Source: Bactericera cockerelli (taxonomy: Eukaryota; Arthropoda; Insecta; Hemiptera; Triozidae). Taken from it: 64,000 bases of DNA. The DNA lies in the NCBI GenBank assembly GCA_024516035.1, contig CM044966.1:2561287-2625286 (forward strand), read 5' to 3'. Each line of letters opens with the position of its first letter. The stretch's first letter is position 1. This document shows positions 40,688-50,546 of the stretch, one piece after another. A program made the position numbers and the translations under genes. The notes beneath the pieces were generated by a model. It was not told the origin of the DNA, searched no databases, and worked only from the letters and a program-made list of their open reading frames with translations.

Positions 40688-40870
40688 TTCTGTGTCGATG
40701 GCGCAGTGGTTAGGACGTCCGCTTGGCAAGCGAGAGGTCCTTGGTTCAATCCCAGGAGAGTGCGAAATAACTTCCTAATATATTTGTTCATACATAGAAA
40801 TCGGAAATACTGAGTTGGGTGGAAGAGATTGCCAAAGGCAATAACCCCGCCTTTTAGTTAGGACATATAT
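40688..40870 (+). mobile_element. SINE-D variant with different head
   Basis: The head GTGTCGATGGCGCAGTGGTT, CCGCTTGGCAAGCGAG, box B TTGGTTCAATCCCAGG differs from 1846, but the body is the same (GAGTTGGGTGGAAGAGATTG, CCAAAGGCAATAACCCCGCC). Confidence 0.82.
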
Positions 40871-40897
40871 TATTATATGTCGTAGTAGAATAATATT

Positions 40898-41148
40898 ATA
40901 CTAGCGGGCTGTCGCCCGCTTTGCGGACCGAGGCATGGCCGTGAAGCAAAAAATCCTTTTTCGCCAATGGCAGGTGTTGTAGTGGGAATTTCAAAAAACC
41001 CCGTCTTATTGCACATCTAGACTATAAGACAAAGCTACCTACCAAATTTCAGCTTCCTAGGACTTACCAGTTCGGAAAAACAGTGTTGAATCAGTGAGTG
41101 AGTCAGTCAGTCAGTCAGTGAGTGAAACTCTCTTTTATAAGTATAGGT
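40898..41148 (+). mobile_element. Dispersed repeat starting TACTAGCGGGC, second copy
   Basis: Matches 6518-6735 almost throughout: GGGCTGTCGCCCGCTTTGCG, TTGTAGTGGGAATTTC, TAAGACAAAGCTACCTACCA, with (CAGT)n near the end. Confidence 0.75.
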
Positions 41149-41154
41149 GTCCAC

Positions 41155-41265
41155 GTAGTAGTCACTGTGTTCGCGCTAGGCATTGCACACATGGTGACCT
41201 GGGTTCGATCCCCAGCGTTGTAGGAATTTTTCTGCTCTGTACTTGGATGTTCGGGGTTCAGCTTG
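41155..41265 (+). mobile_element. SINE-L, second copy
   Basis: AGTCACTGTGTTCGCGCTAG, box B GGGTTCGATCCCCAGC, TTTCTGCTCTGTACTTGG. A short deletion in the head relative to 36385. Confidence 0.75.
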
Positions 41266-41454
41266 CAGGGGTATTAAAAGGGCGCTACACTTTGTTGTTC
41301 CTAGGGTCGCTGTGGAAGAGTGAAAAACGGGCCAGAAATATTTCCACAGGACGGGTCATTGAGGGCACTTCCTAATATGCTTAGAACTTTACCTAATTGA
41401 AAAATTCAATCGCGTTCAAAAGTTAAGTGGGCCACCTTTTCAGAAACATACTGT

Positions 41455-41815
41455 AATAATAATAATATCGCCTTATTCATACTGCCCGATTAGGACTATT
41501 CGCGTCCCATTATTCATGCAGTAAGCCCAAGACATATTACTTTGCGGTATAAATCCCAAATGGGAGCAGTGGCGAAATTTCCAAGAAACCCCAGCAAGGA
41601 TGGAATATACGTTAGGCGAGATTTCTGAACCCCCCTCAAAACCCCCCCCCCCCCCCCCCGAAATTTCCTTAAACCCCCCCGCCCAAAATCTTCTCAACCC
41701 CCCCCCCCCCTCCCCCGAAATGTAGCTCTAGCTACGCCACTTTGTCATGTACCTGCTAGGTTTCGAACCCGCTACCTCTGGTATCTCTCGATTCACAGAT
41801 ATATGAGAAGAATTT
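41455..41815 (-). mobile_element. SINE-G split by a poly(C)-bearing MITE
   Basis: Tail and spacer (ATCGCCTTATTCATACTGCC to AAATCCCAAATGGGAG) at 41465-41566. The head resumes at 41743 (GTCATGTACCTGCTAGGTTT, CGAACCCGC, with GATTCACAGAT). Confidence 0.88.
41567..41742. mobile_element. MITE with CAGTGGCG ends and C-runs
   Basis: CAGTGGCGAAAT left and TAGCTACGCCACT right. The interior has C runs of 18-20 bp separated by GAAATTTCC-type motifs. CAGTGGCGTAGC-type ends are frequent in animal hAT-like MITEs. About 6 bp of SINE-G is lost at the junction. Confidence 0.75.
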
Positions 41816-41899
41816 CCAGGCCAAATTTATGTTTATAAGGTCAGGTGTGAAGAAAAAATTGTACCCTTACATCCGTGCCATTACGGAAAAGGACAAAGT

Positions 41900-41993
41900 C
41901 GGTCAGAATTTTCCGCTCCCGCCGGGATTCGAACCCGCAACCTCCGGGTCAGCAACCAATGCTCTTAACCACTGAGCCACGGAGATCGGCTGT
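41900..41993 (-). mobile_element. SINE-D-type head
   Basis: Minus strand CTCCGTGGCTCAGTGGTTAA, GAGCATTGGTTGC, box B CGGGTTCGAATCCCGGCGG. It matches the SINE-D head at 1857; the sequence 3' of it differs. Confidence 0.7.
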
Positions 41994-41999
41994 TATTGT

Positions 42000-42092
42000 A
42001 TTGTGAGTTTTCTGCGAATGGTGACACCCTGTCGTGATGTGATCATGCAGTTGAAAAAGACGTTAAACCCCCCCCCCCCCCCCCGAAAAAAA
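42000..42092 (+). mobile_element. SINE-E 3' fragment
   Basis: TTGTGAGTTTTCTGCGAATG, GTCGTGATGTGATCATGCAG, GACGTTAAAC followed by 18 C and GAAAAAAAAG. The usual CCCC has expanded to a C run. Confidence 0.8.
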
Positions 42093-42109
42093 AGTTTTCA
42101 TTTTGTGTT

Positions 42110-42366
42110 AATGAGAAGCAGATCAATTCAAACTACCTTTACAAGGGGCGAAATTAATACACAAACTCTATATCACAAGTCGTTCTTAAGCGCTGGATTT
42201 TCCCTATCTTACACAATACGCAATCCGTGACTTAGCGCCACGCCACAGAGGTATTACAAAAACGTCTATTAATTCCGCCCTAAATCTTTGCTGAACCCGT
42301 GACTTGAACCACCGACCTACAGGATACAAGTCCATCCCCCTCTCGATCAAGCTACTGAGATCGGTT
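42110..42366 (-). mobile_element. SINE-C split by MITE-F
   Basis: The tail side TTCAAACTACCTTTACAA and the head side AAATCTTTGCTGAACCCG, GACTTGAACCACCGACC to GATCAAGCTACTGAGATCGG are those of SINE-C, separated by MITE-F at 42146-42280 in the CTTTACTAAATC site. Confidence 0.8.
42146..42280. mobile_element. MITE-F
   Basis: GGGCGAAATTAATACAC left and GTCTATTAATTCCGCCC right, with the family's GATTTTCCCTATCTTACAC and CAGAGGTATTACAAAAAC interior. A short GCCAC duplication is present. The TTA duplication is not clean here (AAG/TAA). Confidence 0.88.
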
Positions 42367-42380
42367 CGTTTGGCCATCTA

Positions 42381-42633
42381 TAACAATAATTCTAGCTCCT
42401 TCACGCATGCAGATTGAATTAGAGAAAAAGAAAATCACCACAGATGGAGTCCCATCTTGCGTCCTTGGTCCCGAATTGAGATCAGGGTCAGGAAAACTCA
42501 TTATGAGGTCCGTAATTATTCTCCTGTGGTATCTAGTTCCGACTGGTCCCTATCAATAGAAGAAATATAGTAGGCCCTTGGAATATGACACTTGTCTATA
42601 TGGCCGACAAATTACGCACATCGATTGAGAAGT
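42381..42633. other. Unassigned spacer
   Basis: No gene or repeat family recognised. Confidence 0.3.
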
Positions 42634-42890
42634 CAGATTGGATCCCTTGCACATATTGTTTTTGATGTGTCTATCTTAGAGATTTCCATTGTATTTTGTT
42701 TCTTCTTTTTTCTTAGAATGGATTAGAGTGGATCCCTTGCACATAATTTTTTTATGCGTCAATCGTAAGTATTTCCATGTTATTGTTTTTCTACATTTTT
42801 CTTAGAATGGATTAAAGTGGATCCCTTGCAAATATGTTTTTTTTTTCATTCGTGTATCGTAAGGATTCCCATGGTATTTTTTTTTTCTGA
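42634..42890 (+). repeat. Tandem repeat, three units of about 92 bp
   Basis: GTGGATCCCTTGCA(C/A)ATAT and TTTTTCTTAGAATGGATTA recur near 42640, 42731 and 42817, with ATTTCCAT(T/G) inside each. Confidence 0.8.
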
Positions 42891-43027
42891 GAACAGGAAG
42901 CTTGTTAAATTTAACGGCAAACAATGGAAATTTTTAGAGGGGCTTCATTGAATTTTGTAAGACATCATTCACCCAGAACATGAAAAAATCCTTGATATAA
43001 GAAAGCCCAATAAGAATGTGAAAAATA

Positions 43028-43232
43028 AGAAGCGACATCCAGCGAGGTTAAGACTTGGATGGGTGACCATTCAAATTCTAATTCTCGTGACGCTGGCTTT
43101 TCCCGGCCCCACTCAGGCTGGGTCAGGTCAATGTGAGTAGCAGGTTTGTGAGTTTCCTGCGAATGGAGGGTAAAACCCCCGTCGTGATATGACCATGGCA
43201 GTTGAAAGCGACGTTAAACCCCACTTAAAAAA
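43028..43232 (+). mobile_element. SINE-E, 5'-truncated
   Basis: Begins inside the 5S part (AGCGACATCCAGCGAGGTTA, TTGGATGGGTGACC) and continues intact to GACGTTAAACCCC and the A-rich end. Nearly identical to 36981-37256. Confidence 0.9.
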
Positions 43233-43294
43233 AAATAAATAAAAAGATACACTGCAAACTAAAACTTACCTAAGTTGGATGAATAAGACGTCAC

Positions 43295-43610
43295 AAGAAG
43301 TCAGCCTCCGTGGCGTAACGGTTGTGACTACTGCCCGTAGTCCAGAGATCCTGAGTTCGATCCCCGGTCGGAGCAGATTTTTCACACAGAAAGTTCTTTT
43401 CCCTCCGTACATGTGAGGCTGGCATTTCCGGTTCTACCCAGGCTGGGTGAGGTTAATGTGGGTAGCTGGTACGATTCCCAGCGAATGGAGGGTAAAACAC
43501 CCGTCTTAATTAAGGACGTTAAATCAAATAGAATCGTTGGCATCCAGCCGTAAAAAATGTGCCAAAACCCACCAACCAAACTCATGGTAGAGGAGTAAAA
43601 GAAGAAGTCA
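43295..43610 (+). mobile_element. SINE-A (tail A1) with 9-bp target duplication
   Basis: Head (GCCTCCGTGGCGTAACGG, box B GAGTTCGATCCCCGG), domain 1 and an A1 tail lacking a TTAGGAAGGG block. AAGAAGTCA occurs at 43295-43303 and 43602-43610. Confidence 0.88.
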
Positions 43611-43885
43611 CACAAGGGATCTTATTCTTAAGAAATAATGTGAAAAGGGATTTTTTTTTTTAAACTATGAAAACACTAAAAACTATTTTTTTTTTTTTTA
43701 CAAATGCCACTTGCCAAGAGATAAAACAAATGCCAAGAGATACACACATGGCATTTGTTTTACACGTATTCCTTTTCAAATGGCTTTATCGTTAGTGAGA
43801 TGCTCACCGGATTTCACTGACAGTGCTGTCACTTTAGAAATAGCCGTCGGAAAATTGAAATAGGCAAAACAAAGGTAGAAGTCTT

Positions 43886-44250
43886 TTATAATAATAATAA
43901 ATATTCCGTGTCCGTGAGATAGGTATTGATACCCAAATCACGGTGGTGAGAGGATTATATGGACGCCCAGATCCAATGTCTATTAGGCTCCTTTCATGTC
44001 CATTGATTCTCTTTGGTTTTAACGTCCTGACTTGAAGTAGACAGGACGGGGGTTTTACACTCCATACGCTGGGAATCGTACCAGCTATTACCCACATTAG
44101 CCTCACCCAGCCTGGGTTGGGGCGGAATTGCCAGCCTCACACGTTCGGAGGGAACAGAATTTTCTATGCGAAAATTCTGCTCCAACCGGGAATCGAACTC
44201 AGGACCTCTAGACTACGGGCAGTAGTCACAACCGTTACGGCACGGAGTCT
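43886..44250 (-). mobile_element. SINE-A (tail A2), near full length
   Basis: Minus strand from the (AAT)n end and ATTCCGTGTCCGTGAGATAG through domain 1 to the head (box B GAGTTCGATTCCCGG, CCGTGCCGTAACGG). Confidence 0.9.
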
Positions 44251-44935
44251 CTTATGATACTCTGGAGTAAAAATTTTTTCTCTTAAAATATCCTAGATTT
44301 TCTTTGTTTTTCTTGTTCCTGAAAATGATTCCGGGAAAGTATGCTCTCCTCGGCTGTATACTTCTAAGTTTTCCTGGAGTTTTTCCATCTATATTTCCCT
44401 GGATTATCTCAAAGTATGCGCACACGCTCCAGATTTACTCAAGCTATATCTATATAAAATGGAATACTCAAGTTGTATAATAATGGAATATATAGCTATC
44501 CTCAGCAAGCTTGAAACGAAACCTTGGGAAAATTACAGCGAAAACAGTAGCTCTTGTCGGTACACGGGCAGTTTTAATCTCAAGGTCTTTTCAATGGAAT
44601 TGTTTTTTTTTTTATCTCAAAAGATTTGATCTTTTCGATGAGATTTTTTTGATCTCATGGATTATTCTGTTCCCCTGAAGGAATGCTCAAAGAAAATATA
44701 ACAAAACCAAACGAAACCTTGATGCTGTCAGAGCTATTCCTGCGTGAGGTATATAAAAAATGAAAACTTGCCTGCTCTAATGAGGTTCAAATTTCGAAAT
44801 TAGGGATAAAACAAGGTTATATTTAAGATAAGCCATTCTTCCTCTTTCTTTCCACTATCAGAAGGTTTTCTATAATCCCTCGAGGTATTTTATTTTTTAA
44901 TTTGCCACGAAAAAGTTGAATTAATATATTTGTGG
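44251..44935. other. Unassigned A/T-rich spacer
   Basis: No gene or repeat family is recognised. Confidence 0.35.
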
Positions 44936-44939
44936 GGAA

Positions 44940-45250
44940 AAAAGTTACGCGCCGAAAAAATTGGGATGAATTATTTAAAATGGGACCATCTACAGAACGT
45001 CTTCTATATGTGAGCAAAATTTCGTCAAAATACGTTGAGTAGATTTACGCGTTACAAGGAATATTTTTAACAGACCGACAGACGGACACAAAACCAAAGT
45101 TGCTCAGGAGAGTGTGAAACGTCCAGAAATATGAAAAAATTGAAATCGGAGCAAAAATATATCTATTTATTTTTACAAAAACGAACACAATACTTCATAT
45201 TTCTAATATTAGCAATTTATCGGAGGTAATAGTAATATATTTTTGCTCCG
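44940..45250 (-). mobile_element. Repeat-H copy
   Basis: AAATTTCGTCAAAATACG, TTTACGCGTTACAAGGAATA, AACAGACCGACAGACGGACA and AAACCAAAGTTGC are the reverse complement of 8955-9320. Another copy follows SINE-free sequence at 52335. Confidence 0.65.
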
Positions 45251-45521
45251 ATTTTTTTGTTGTTGCAAGTGATCCATTTATACTTACATCGACTGATCAG
45301 TCGCTATTCTAATGTGATTGATCAATATGACATATGAAGGTATCGAATCACAGAAACAGAATTCAATTGAAATGATCAATATGTATCGGAGATATTAATG
45401 CATTTGTATCAATTCAATTCAATTCAGTTGACACAACGTAACTCGTATGCTATTGAATTGTGATTATTGATTGTAATTTGAGCCACAAACGTGATATATG
45501 TATATAGTAGAACATCGGACC

Positions 45522-45620
45522 GACCTCAGTAGCTTGATCGATAAGGCGGCGGACTTGTAACCTAGAGGTCCGTGGTTCAAGTCCCGGATTCGGGATGAAC
45601 ACAAATTTGATAACTTTTTT
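45522..45620 (+). mobile_element. SINE-C, tail internally deleted
   Basis: Head intact (CGACCTCAGTAGCTTGATCG, ATAAGGCGGCGGACTTG, box B GTGGTTCAAGTCCCGG) but joined directly to AACACAAATTTGATAAC. Confidence 0.85.
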
Positions 45621-45892
45621 AGTTTTTTTTTCACTTTCAAAAGATTTTTCTTTATAAAACGAATAATTTTCATCTTCGTAAATAAATTTAATTATAAGGA
45701 GATAACTTGTTAATCAAATGAAAATTAAAAATATAGCAACTTTAAGGGACCCATAATGCAAATTAATATAAGCATAATTTTATAATATTGTTTACCTTAT
45801 TTTCTATACTCAAATAAATAAAGAGCAGCTTTGTAAAACATTTGGCATATTGGGACTACCTGTCTTGCGCTGACAGTCTAAATAAAGCCCTA

Positions 45893-46042
45893 AGGTTATC
45901 ACATTTGTGTTAATCACCTTCGCGATGTCACAACTACTCAAACTCGCTTTACTAAATCTACGCTGAAACCGGGACTTGAACCACCGACCTCCAGGTTACA
46001 AGTCCGCCGCCTTATCGATTAAGCTATACTGAGGTCGGTTAA
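45893..46042 (-). mobile_element. SINE-C, full length
   Basis: Minus-strand head and tail (GTGATTAACACAAATGTGAT). It and the following SINE-C lie in a local tandem duplication of about 315 bp whose flanks share GAATTGCAAAAAAAATCC/GAATCGAAAAAAAAAATCC and TAGCAATCAGTGGGGT. Confidence 0.88.
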
Positions 46043-46204
46043 ATAAAGCTCTACTTATACTTTTATACCTTTTCAGCTCATTCATAAAAATATGAATTGC
46101 AAAAAAAATCCATATTTTAATCAAATTAGCAATCAGTGGGGTATAACACAAACATGACAACTTTTTAAGAAAGTACAGATAAGTAGATATAATTTTATAA
46201 AAAT

Positions 46205-46358
46205 TAAAAAAAGTTATCATATTTGTGTTGATCACTTTCGTGATGTCACAACTACTTAAACTCGCTTTACCAAATTTACGCTGAAATCCGGACTTGAACC
46301 ACCGACCTTCAGGTTACAAGTCCGCCGCCTTATCGATCAAGCTACTGAGGTCGGTTGA
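46205..46358 (-). mobile_element. SINE-C, full length (duplicate)
   Basis: Same structure as 45893-46042, in the second unit of the 315-bp duplication. The two copies differ at scattered sites, so the duplication is not very recent. Confidence 0.88.
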
Positions 46359-46604
46359 TTTTATAAGATTGTTTACCTACTCAGCTCGTTCAGAAAAATG
46401 TGAATCGAAAAAAAAAATCCATTTATGAATCGAACTAGCAATCAGTGGGGTCAAAGTCAAGGTTGGTCATGATTCATTGAGTTAGTTATGCAAAACCTGC
46501 ACGTCGCAAAAAATCGAGGTAGATATTAGGTATCCAGGAAATCATGCCATTCCCTATATTACTTCCGAGGATAGGTAAGGATCAAAAGCATATAGGATAT
46601 AATA

Positions 46605-47112
46605 ATAATAATAATAATATCGCCTTATTTTATATTTTATTTAAATTAAGTTCGATTCAATCCATTTTTGAAACGAACTTATTTATTTAACTTAAGAGCT
46701 GTTTTAGCTAAATTCTTAAAATTCTCAATAGGTATTACCTACTAACCTATTATTATTTATTACGACTTCCATTCTAGTCTTAAAACTCTTTATAATATTC
46801 TTTTTTATATACTTATTATTATTATAATTAGATTAAGTTACAATAATAGATTAAGTTACAATAATTATTTCTTAAGATAGATACCTAGGTTAATCATATA
46901 ATGTTCATTGTAAATTGCGTTTAATGTTTAAAACGTCACAAAAAATAAAATTAAAAATAAAAATACTACCCGATTACGACTATTAAGTCCCATTATTCCA
47001 CAGCAGTAATTCCGAATGGTAGGATAACTTGTCATGTCCCGGATGGGTTTCGAACCCGCGACCTCTGGATTAGGGCAGCGGTCTGCCCTTACCACTGAGT
47101 TACCGAGACAGC
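46605..47112 (-). mobile_element. SINE-G with a 340-bp A/T-rich insertion
   Basis: The tail ATCGCCTTATT (46618) is separated from ACTACCCGATTACGACTATT (46965) by about 340 bp of A/T-rich sequence. The rest (ATAACTTGTCATGTCCCGG, CGAACCCGCGACCTCTGG, CCACTGAGTTACCGAGAC) is a full head. Confidence 0.75.
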
Positions 47113-47139
47113 TTATCGGTATCGGAAGAATTGTTTCTT

Positions 47140-47230
47140 CGCTGCCTCCGTGGCGTAACAGTTGTGACTGTTGTCTGAGATAGCCCGTAGTCCAGAGATA
47201 TTGCCTACGGCAATATCTTCCAAAGAAATA
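47140..47230 (+). mobile_element. SINE-A head fragment joined to inverted SINE-D piece
   Basis: CTGCCTCCGTGGCGTAACAG, CCCGTAGTCCAGAGATA and then TTGCCTACGGCAATATCTTC, the hairpin part of domain 2. Confidence 0.55.
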
Positions 47231-47454
47231 TTAAGAATGTACGAGTATAAATAACAATATTCTATCATAGGAAATACATCTGAAGAGAATCGGTCAGAAA
47301 TTTTTCGAGAAAAAAAAATGTGATTTCTCAAAAATTCTCTGAATTTCAAAAAGTCAGAAAATAAGAATAAAAATATATATTACTCAAGATTCTTATTGTC
47401 TGTAATAAAAAAAAGTAAAAAAGTAAGTTTAGGTACTTAGAAGCATTGTTCTTT

Positions 47455-47757
47455 TTTTAAAAAAGATGAGTGTTTCACAGCCTTTTTTATTTTGTAGCCA
47501 TGAAACAGAAGCTATACTGTGGATGCTTGTGGTCTGTGTTGTAACCTGCCCATCCCGTAGTATGCCTCCCCTCTGATGGGCGAGAAGTGACATAATACTT
47601 CCCATTTAGGTGCTGGGTCAACATGAGCGCACCGGAAGTTATACCTTACAAAAAGTTGTAACCAAAATTTGAATAGAAAATTTTGTCGGCACGGGGGATC
47701 GAACCCGGGACCTTCCGCATGGCAAGCGAGTGCTTAACTTAACCACTCAGCTAATCG
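47455..47757 (-). mobile_element. SINE-J, full length
   Basis: The complete family order on the minus strand: head (GCTGAGTGGTTAAG duplicated by 4 bp, CTCGCTTGCCATGCGGAAGG, box B CGGGTTCGATCCCCCG), body, A-rich end. It is the best head-to-tail copy of SINE-J. A GCTCTAGCTCAGAGGTTAAG head-like piece follows in opposite orientation at 47757. Confidence 0.88.
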
Positions 47758-47944
47758 TGCGCTCTAGCTCAGAGGTTAAGCATTCGCGAGAAAGTTATGT
47801 GTGCATAAATTGGCATTGTTTTTTTTTGCAATTATTGAGGATACCTAGTTGGAATAGTATTGATAATTTGTCGCAAAATATTTTTCAAACCATACAATAT
47901 TGTAGATGTCTCTTTAGATATATGTGTAGTGTGTACCCACACCT

Positions 47945-48270
47945 ACCTATTATTATTATTATCTGATTTGGTTGCAGGGTTTTCAGTGAAACCCTATACA
48001 ATTAACACTGAGACCTAATTAGATCTATTGTGACCAGTTGATTCTATCGGTTTTAACGTCCTGATTTGAGTTAGTTAGGACGGGGGTTTTACCCTCCATT
48101 CGCCGGGAATTGTACCAGCTACTCACATTAACCTCACCCAGCCTGGGTAGGGCCGGAAGTGCCAGCCTCACGTGTTTGGAAAGGACAGAATTTTCTTCGA
48201 AAAGTCTGCCACAACCGGGAGTCGAACTCGAGACCTCTGGACTACGGGCAGTAGTCACAACCATCTACCT
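47945..48270 (-). mobile_element. SINE-A with tail A3
   Basis: Tail GGTTGCAGGGTTTTCAGTGA, AATTAACACTGAGACC, GATCTATTGTGACCAG; domain 1; head with box B GAGTTCGACTCCCGG (minus). The 5' end of the head is lost. Confidence 0.88.
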
Positions 48271-48514
48271 AGAATGTATTAATATTTTTCATAGATTTTA
48301 ATTTATAAAATAATAAATGTAATAAATTATAAATATTTAATACCTAGATTTTTTAGGGTCAGTTATTCTTTTTATGGACTTTGGAAGAAACAGAATTTCA
48401 TTCAAAATTAATAGCAGTTTTTCTTCAAAATTTTGGTAAGAAATGGGACACATCCTTTCAAAGCTGCAACAATGGGTCAGTATCAGTACCTACACCTAGG
48501 AGACATTTGAGATA
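48271..48514. other. Unassigned A/T-rich spacer
   Basis: Nothing recognised. Confidence 0.3.
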
Positions 48515-48695
48515 GTTATTATTATTCGTTATTAGATAAAGACAAATTACTATAGTTACAGTACAATACAAAGAAAGTAGGTAAAAAAAATATATTGTTA
48601 AAAAAGAAACAAGAATAAAAAAGAGAAAAAACTAATGTCCTACCTAAATGTGCGGGGTTATTGGCCGTGGCAATCTCTTCCACCCAACCCTTTGA
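48515..48695 (-). mobile_element. SINE-D body, headless
   Basis: A-rich tail (ATAAAGACAAATTACTATAG, AAGAAACAAGAATAAAAAAG), then ACCTAAATGTGCGGGGTTAT and CTTCCACCCAACCC. Confidence 0.8.
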
Positions 48696-48929
48696 GATCT
48701 ATAATTGGAGATGATTTCTTACCGAACAGCTAGAATTTAATGACCAATTACTGGTAATATTAATAATTAATTTTGAATATTAATGAACAATTACCACAGA
48801 GAATATTATTAGAATTGGAATCTTATGACACCACCTCACCGTGACGGGAATGGAAAATGTGACAGCCGATCATTTCCGACATTGTGGAAATTAATATTCA
48901 TAAGAAGATGCGCATTATTATTATTATTA

Positions 48930-49097
48930 TTATTATACAACGCTTTATTAGGTATAAATGGACATTATGTACCTACATACAAATAATTATTTTAACAATG
49001 AAAAAAATGGAAACAATATATACAATAAAAATGAAAAAGAATAGAAAATATATAAAAACATAAGTCCTAACTAAAGGGCGGGGTTATTGCTTATGGA
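48930..49097 (-). mobile_element. SINE-D body, headless
   Basis: ACAACGCTTTATTAGGTATA, ATGAAAAAGAATAGAAAATA, then CTAACTAAAGGGCGGGGTTA. It ends at TTGCTTATGG, mid domain 2. Confidence 0.8.
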
Positions 49098-49104
49098 CTC
49101 TTCT

Positions 49105-49262
49105 TCCTCTTATGTAAGAATGAAATGTGTACAGTAAAATACAATGAAATTATAAAGAACAAATATATATATTAGGTAACAAAGAAGTAAGAACAAAAAA
49201 GAGAAAAAAACTGTTGTCCTACCTAAAGGGCGGGGTTATTGCCTGCGGCAATCTCTGCCACG
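49105..49262 (-). mobile_element. SINE-D body, headless
   Basis: AATGTGTACAGTAAAATACA, AACAAAAAAGAGAAAAAAAC, then CCTACCTAAAGGGCGGGGTT and GGCAATCTCTGCCAC. It follows the previous SINE-D within 10 bp and comes from a different subfamily. Confidence 0.8.
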
Positions 49263-49589
49263 TTGACTACTTTTCCTCTATTTAAATAAATTATTATTAT
49301 CAAGAAGATCACTTTATTTACTAAATAAATGTATAAGTTACTATATATGTTGGCTTAACAAAGCAACACATAATAATAATAATAACTATTTATGTATGTA
49401 CTTATTATTGTTTGTGTTATTATAATAAATTACTAACACAAATATGATAACTTAAAATTATGATTATTATAAATTTAATGCCTTAGAAGACAAAAAAAAA
49501 AAAAAAAAAAAAAAAATGGTCTAGGGTGAGTTCTCTGTATATAAAAAAATGAAAAATTAAAAAAAAAAATTATTATCATCATTTTTACT

Positions 49590-49668
49590 AGTCACAACTA
49601 CTCAAAATCGCTTTACTAAATTTATGTTGAAACCGGGACTTGAACCACCGACATCCAGGTTAAAAGTC
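49590..49668 (-). mobile_element. SINE-C fragment
   Basis: GTCACAACTACTCAAAATCG, CTTGAACCACCGACATCC. The box A half is missing. A detached AACACAAATATGATAACTT tail lies at 49437 (+). Confidence 0.7.
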
Positions 49669-49697
49669 GGCCAATAATGGCCAATCAGCAAATAATG

Positions 49698-50047
49698 TTA
49701 GCCTCCGTGGCGTAACGGTTGTGAGTATTGCCCGTAGTCTTGAGATCCTGAGTTCGATCCCCGGTCGGAGCAGATTTTTCACACAGAAAAATCTGTTCCC
49801 TCCAAACATATGAGGCTGGCATTTCCGGCCCTACCCAGGCTGGGTGAGGTTAATGTGGGTAGCTGGTACGATTCCCAGCGAATGGAGGGTAAAACACCCG
49901 TCCTAATCAAGGACATTAAATCTAATAGAATCGTTGGTGTTAGGAAGAGCATCCAGCCGTAAAAAATGTGCCAAAACCAACCAACCTCAACCATGAGGTT
50001 GAACAACGTCGACCCTGCTCAAGCGGAATAAGACAGAGTAAAAGAAT
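49698..50047 (+). mobile_element. SINE-A (tail A1), full length
   Basis: Head (GCCTCCGTGGCGTAACGG, box B GAGTTCGATCCCCGG), domain 1, and the complete A1 tail: AAGAGCATCCAGCCG, CAACCATGAGGTTGAACAAC, GTCGACCCTGCTCAAGCGG, AAGACAGAGTAAAAGAA. Best reference for A1. Confidence 0.92.
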
Positions 50048-50283
50048 ATTATTTTAACCAATAATATCCTGGAAATTTCTAAACCCACGACCTACTAGTC
50101 ACACGCCTTGACCACTTCCTTACATATAATGCGAATCTGAGGACACTTCTTCAAAAAGAAGATTATTTTAACCAATAATGCCCCGGAAAATTCTGACACG
50201 ACCTCTGGATTACTAGTCACACGCCTTGACCACTGCCTTACATAGAATGCGAATCTGAGGACACTTCTTCAAAAAGAAGATTC
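50048..50283 (-). repeat. 115-bp tandem duplication carrying a tRNA-like head
   Basis: TTTTAACCAATAAT, CACGACCT, TACTAGTCACACGCCTTGAC and GAATCTGAGGACACTTCTTC, AAAAAGAAGA occur in both units (50052 and 50165). The ACTAGTCACACGCCTTGACC part resembles an anticodon/A-box region on the minus strand. Confidence 0.75.
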
Positions 50284-50546
50284 GGAGGACAGTTCTTTAA
50301 GAAGGCTGCACCAGAATCTTGAAAAACAATATAAGAAAAACCATCCATAACCTCGCCAAGGTTGCACGACTGAAGGTCGCGGTGATTTACATCATTATCT
50401 TGGGTTGAGTGGCAGAGAACGCCTGAGGCATTGGGTGTTGCGTCCCGCGAGACTTGAGTACGTACTTGTGATTGATAATGACCGAAAACAAAATGAGGTT
50501 CAAGTTCAAATAGAACAAATTACCTACCTACTGTCTTGTGAAATTA

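Noticed and set aside
43382..50006. Similar 75-77-codon minus-strand frames (43382, 49779)
   Set aside because: Both are antisense readings of SINE-A domain 1 and tail A1.
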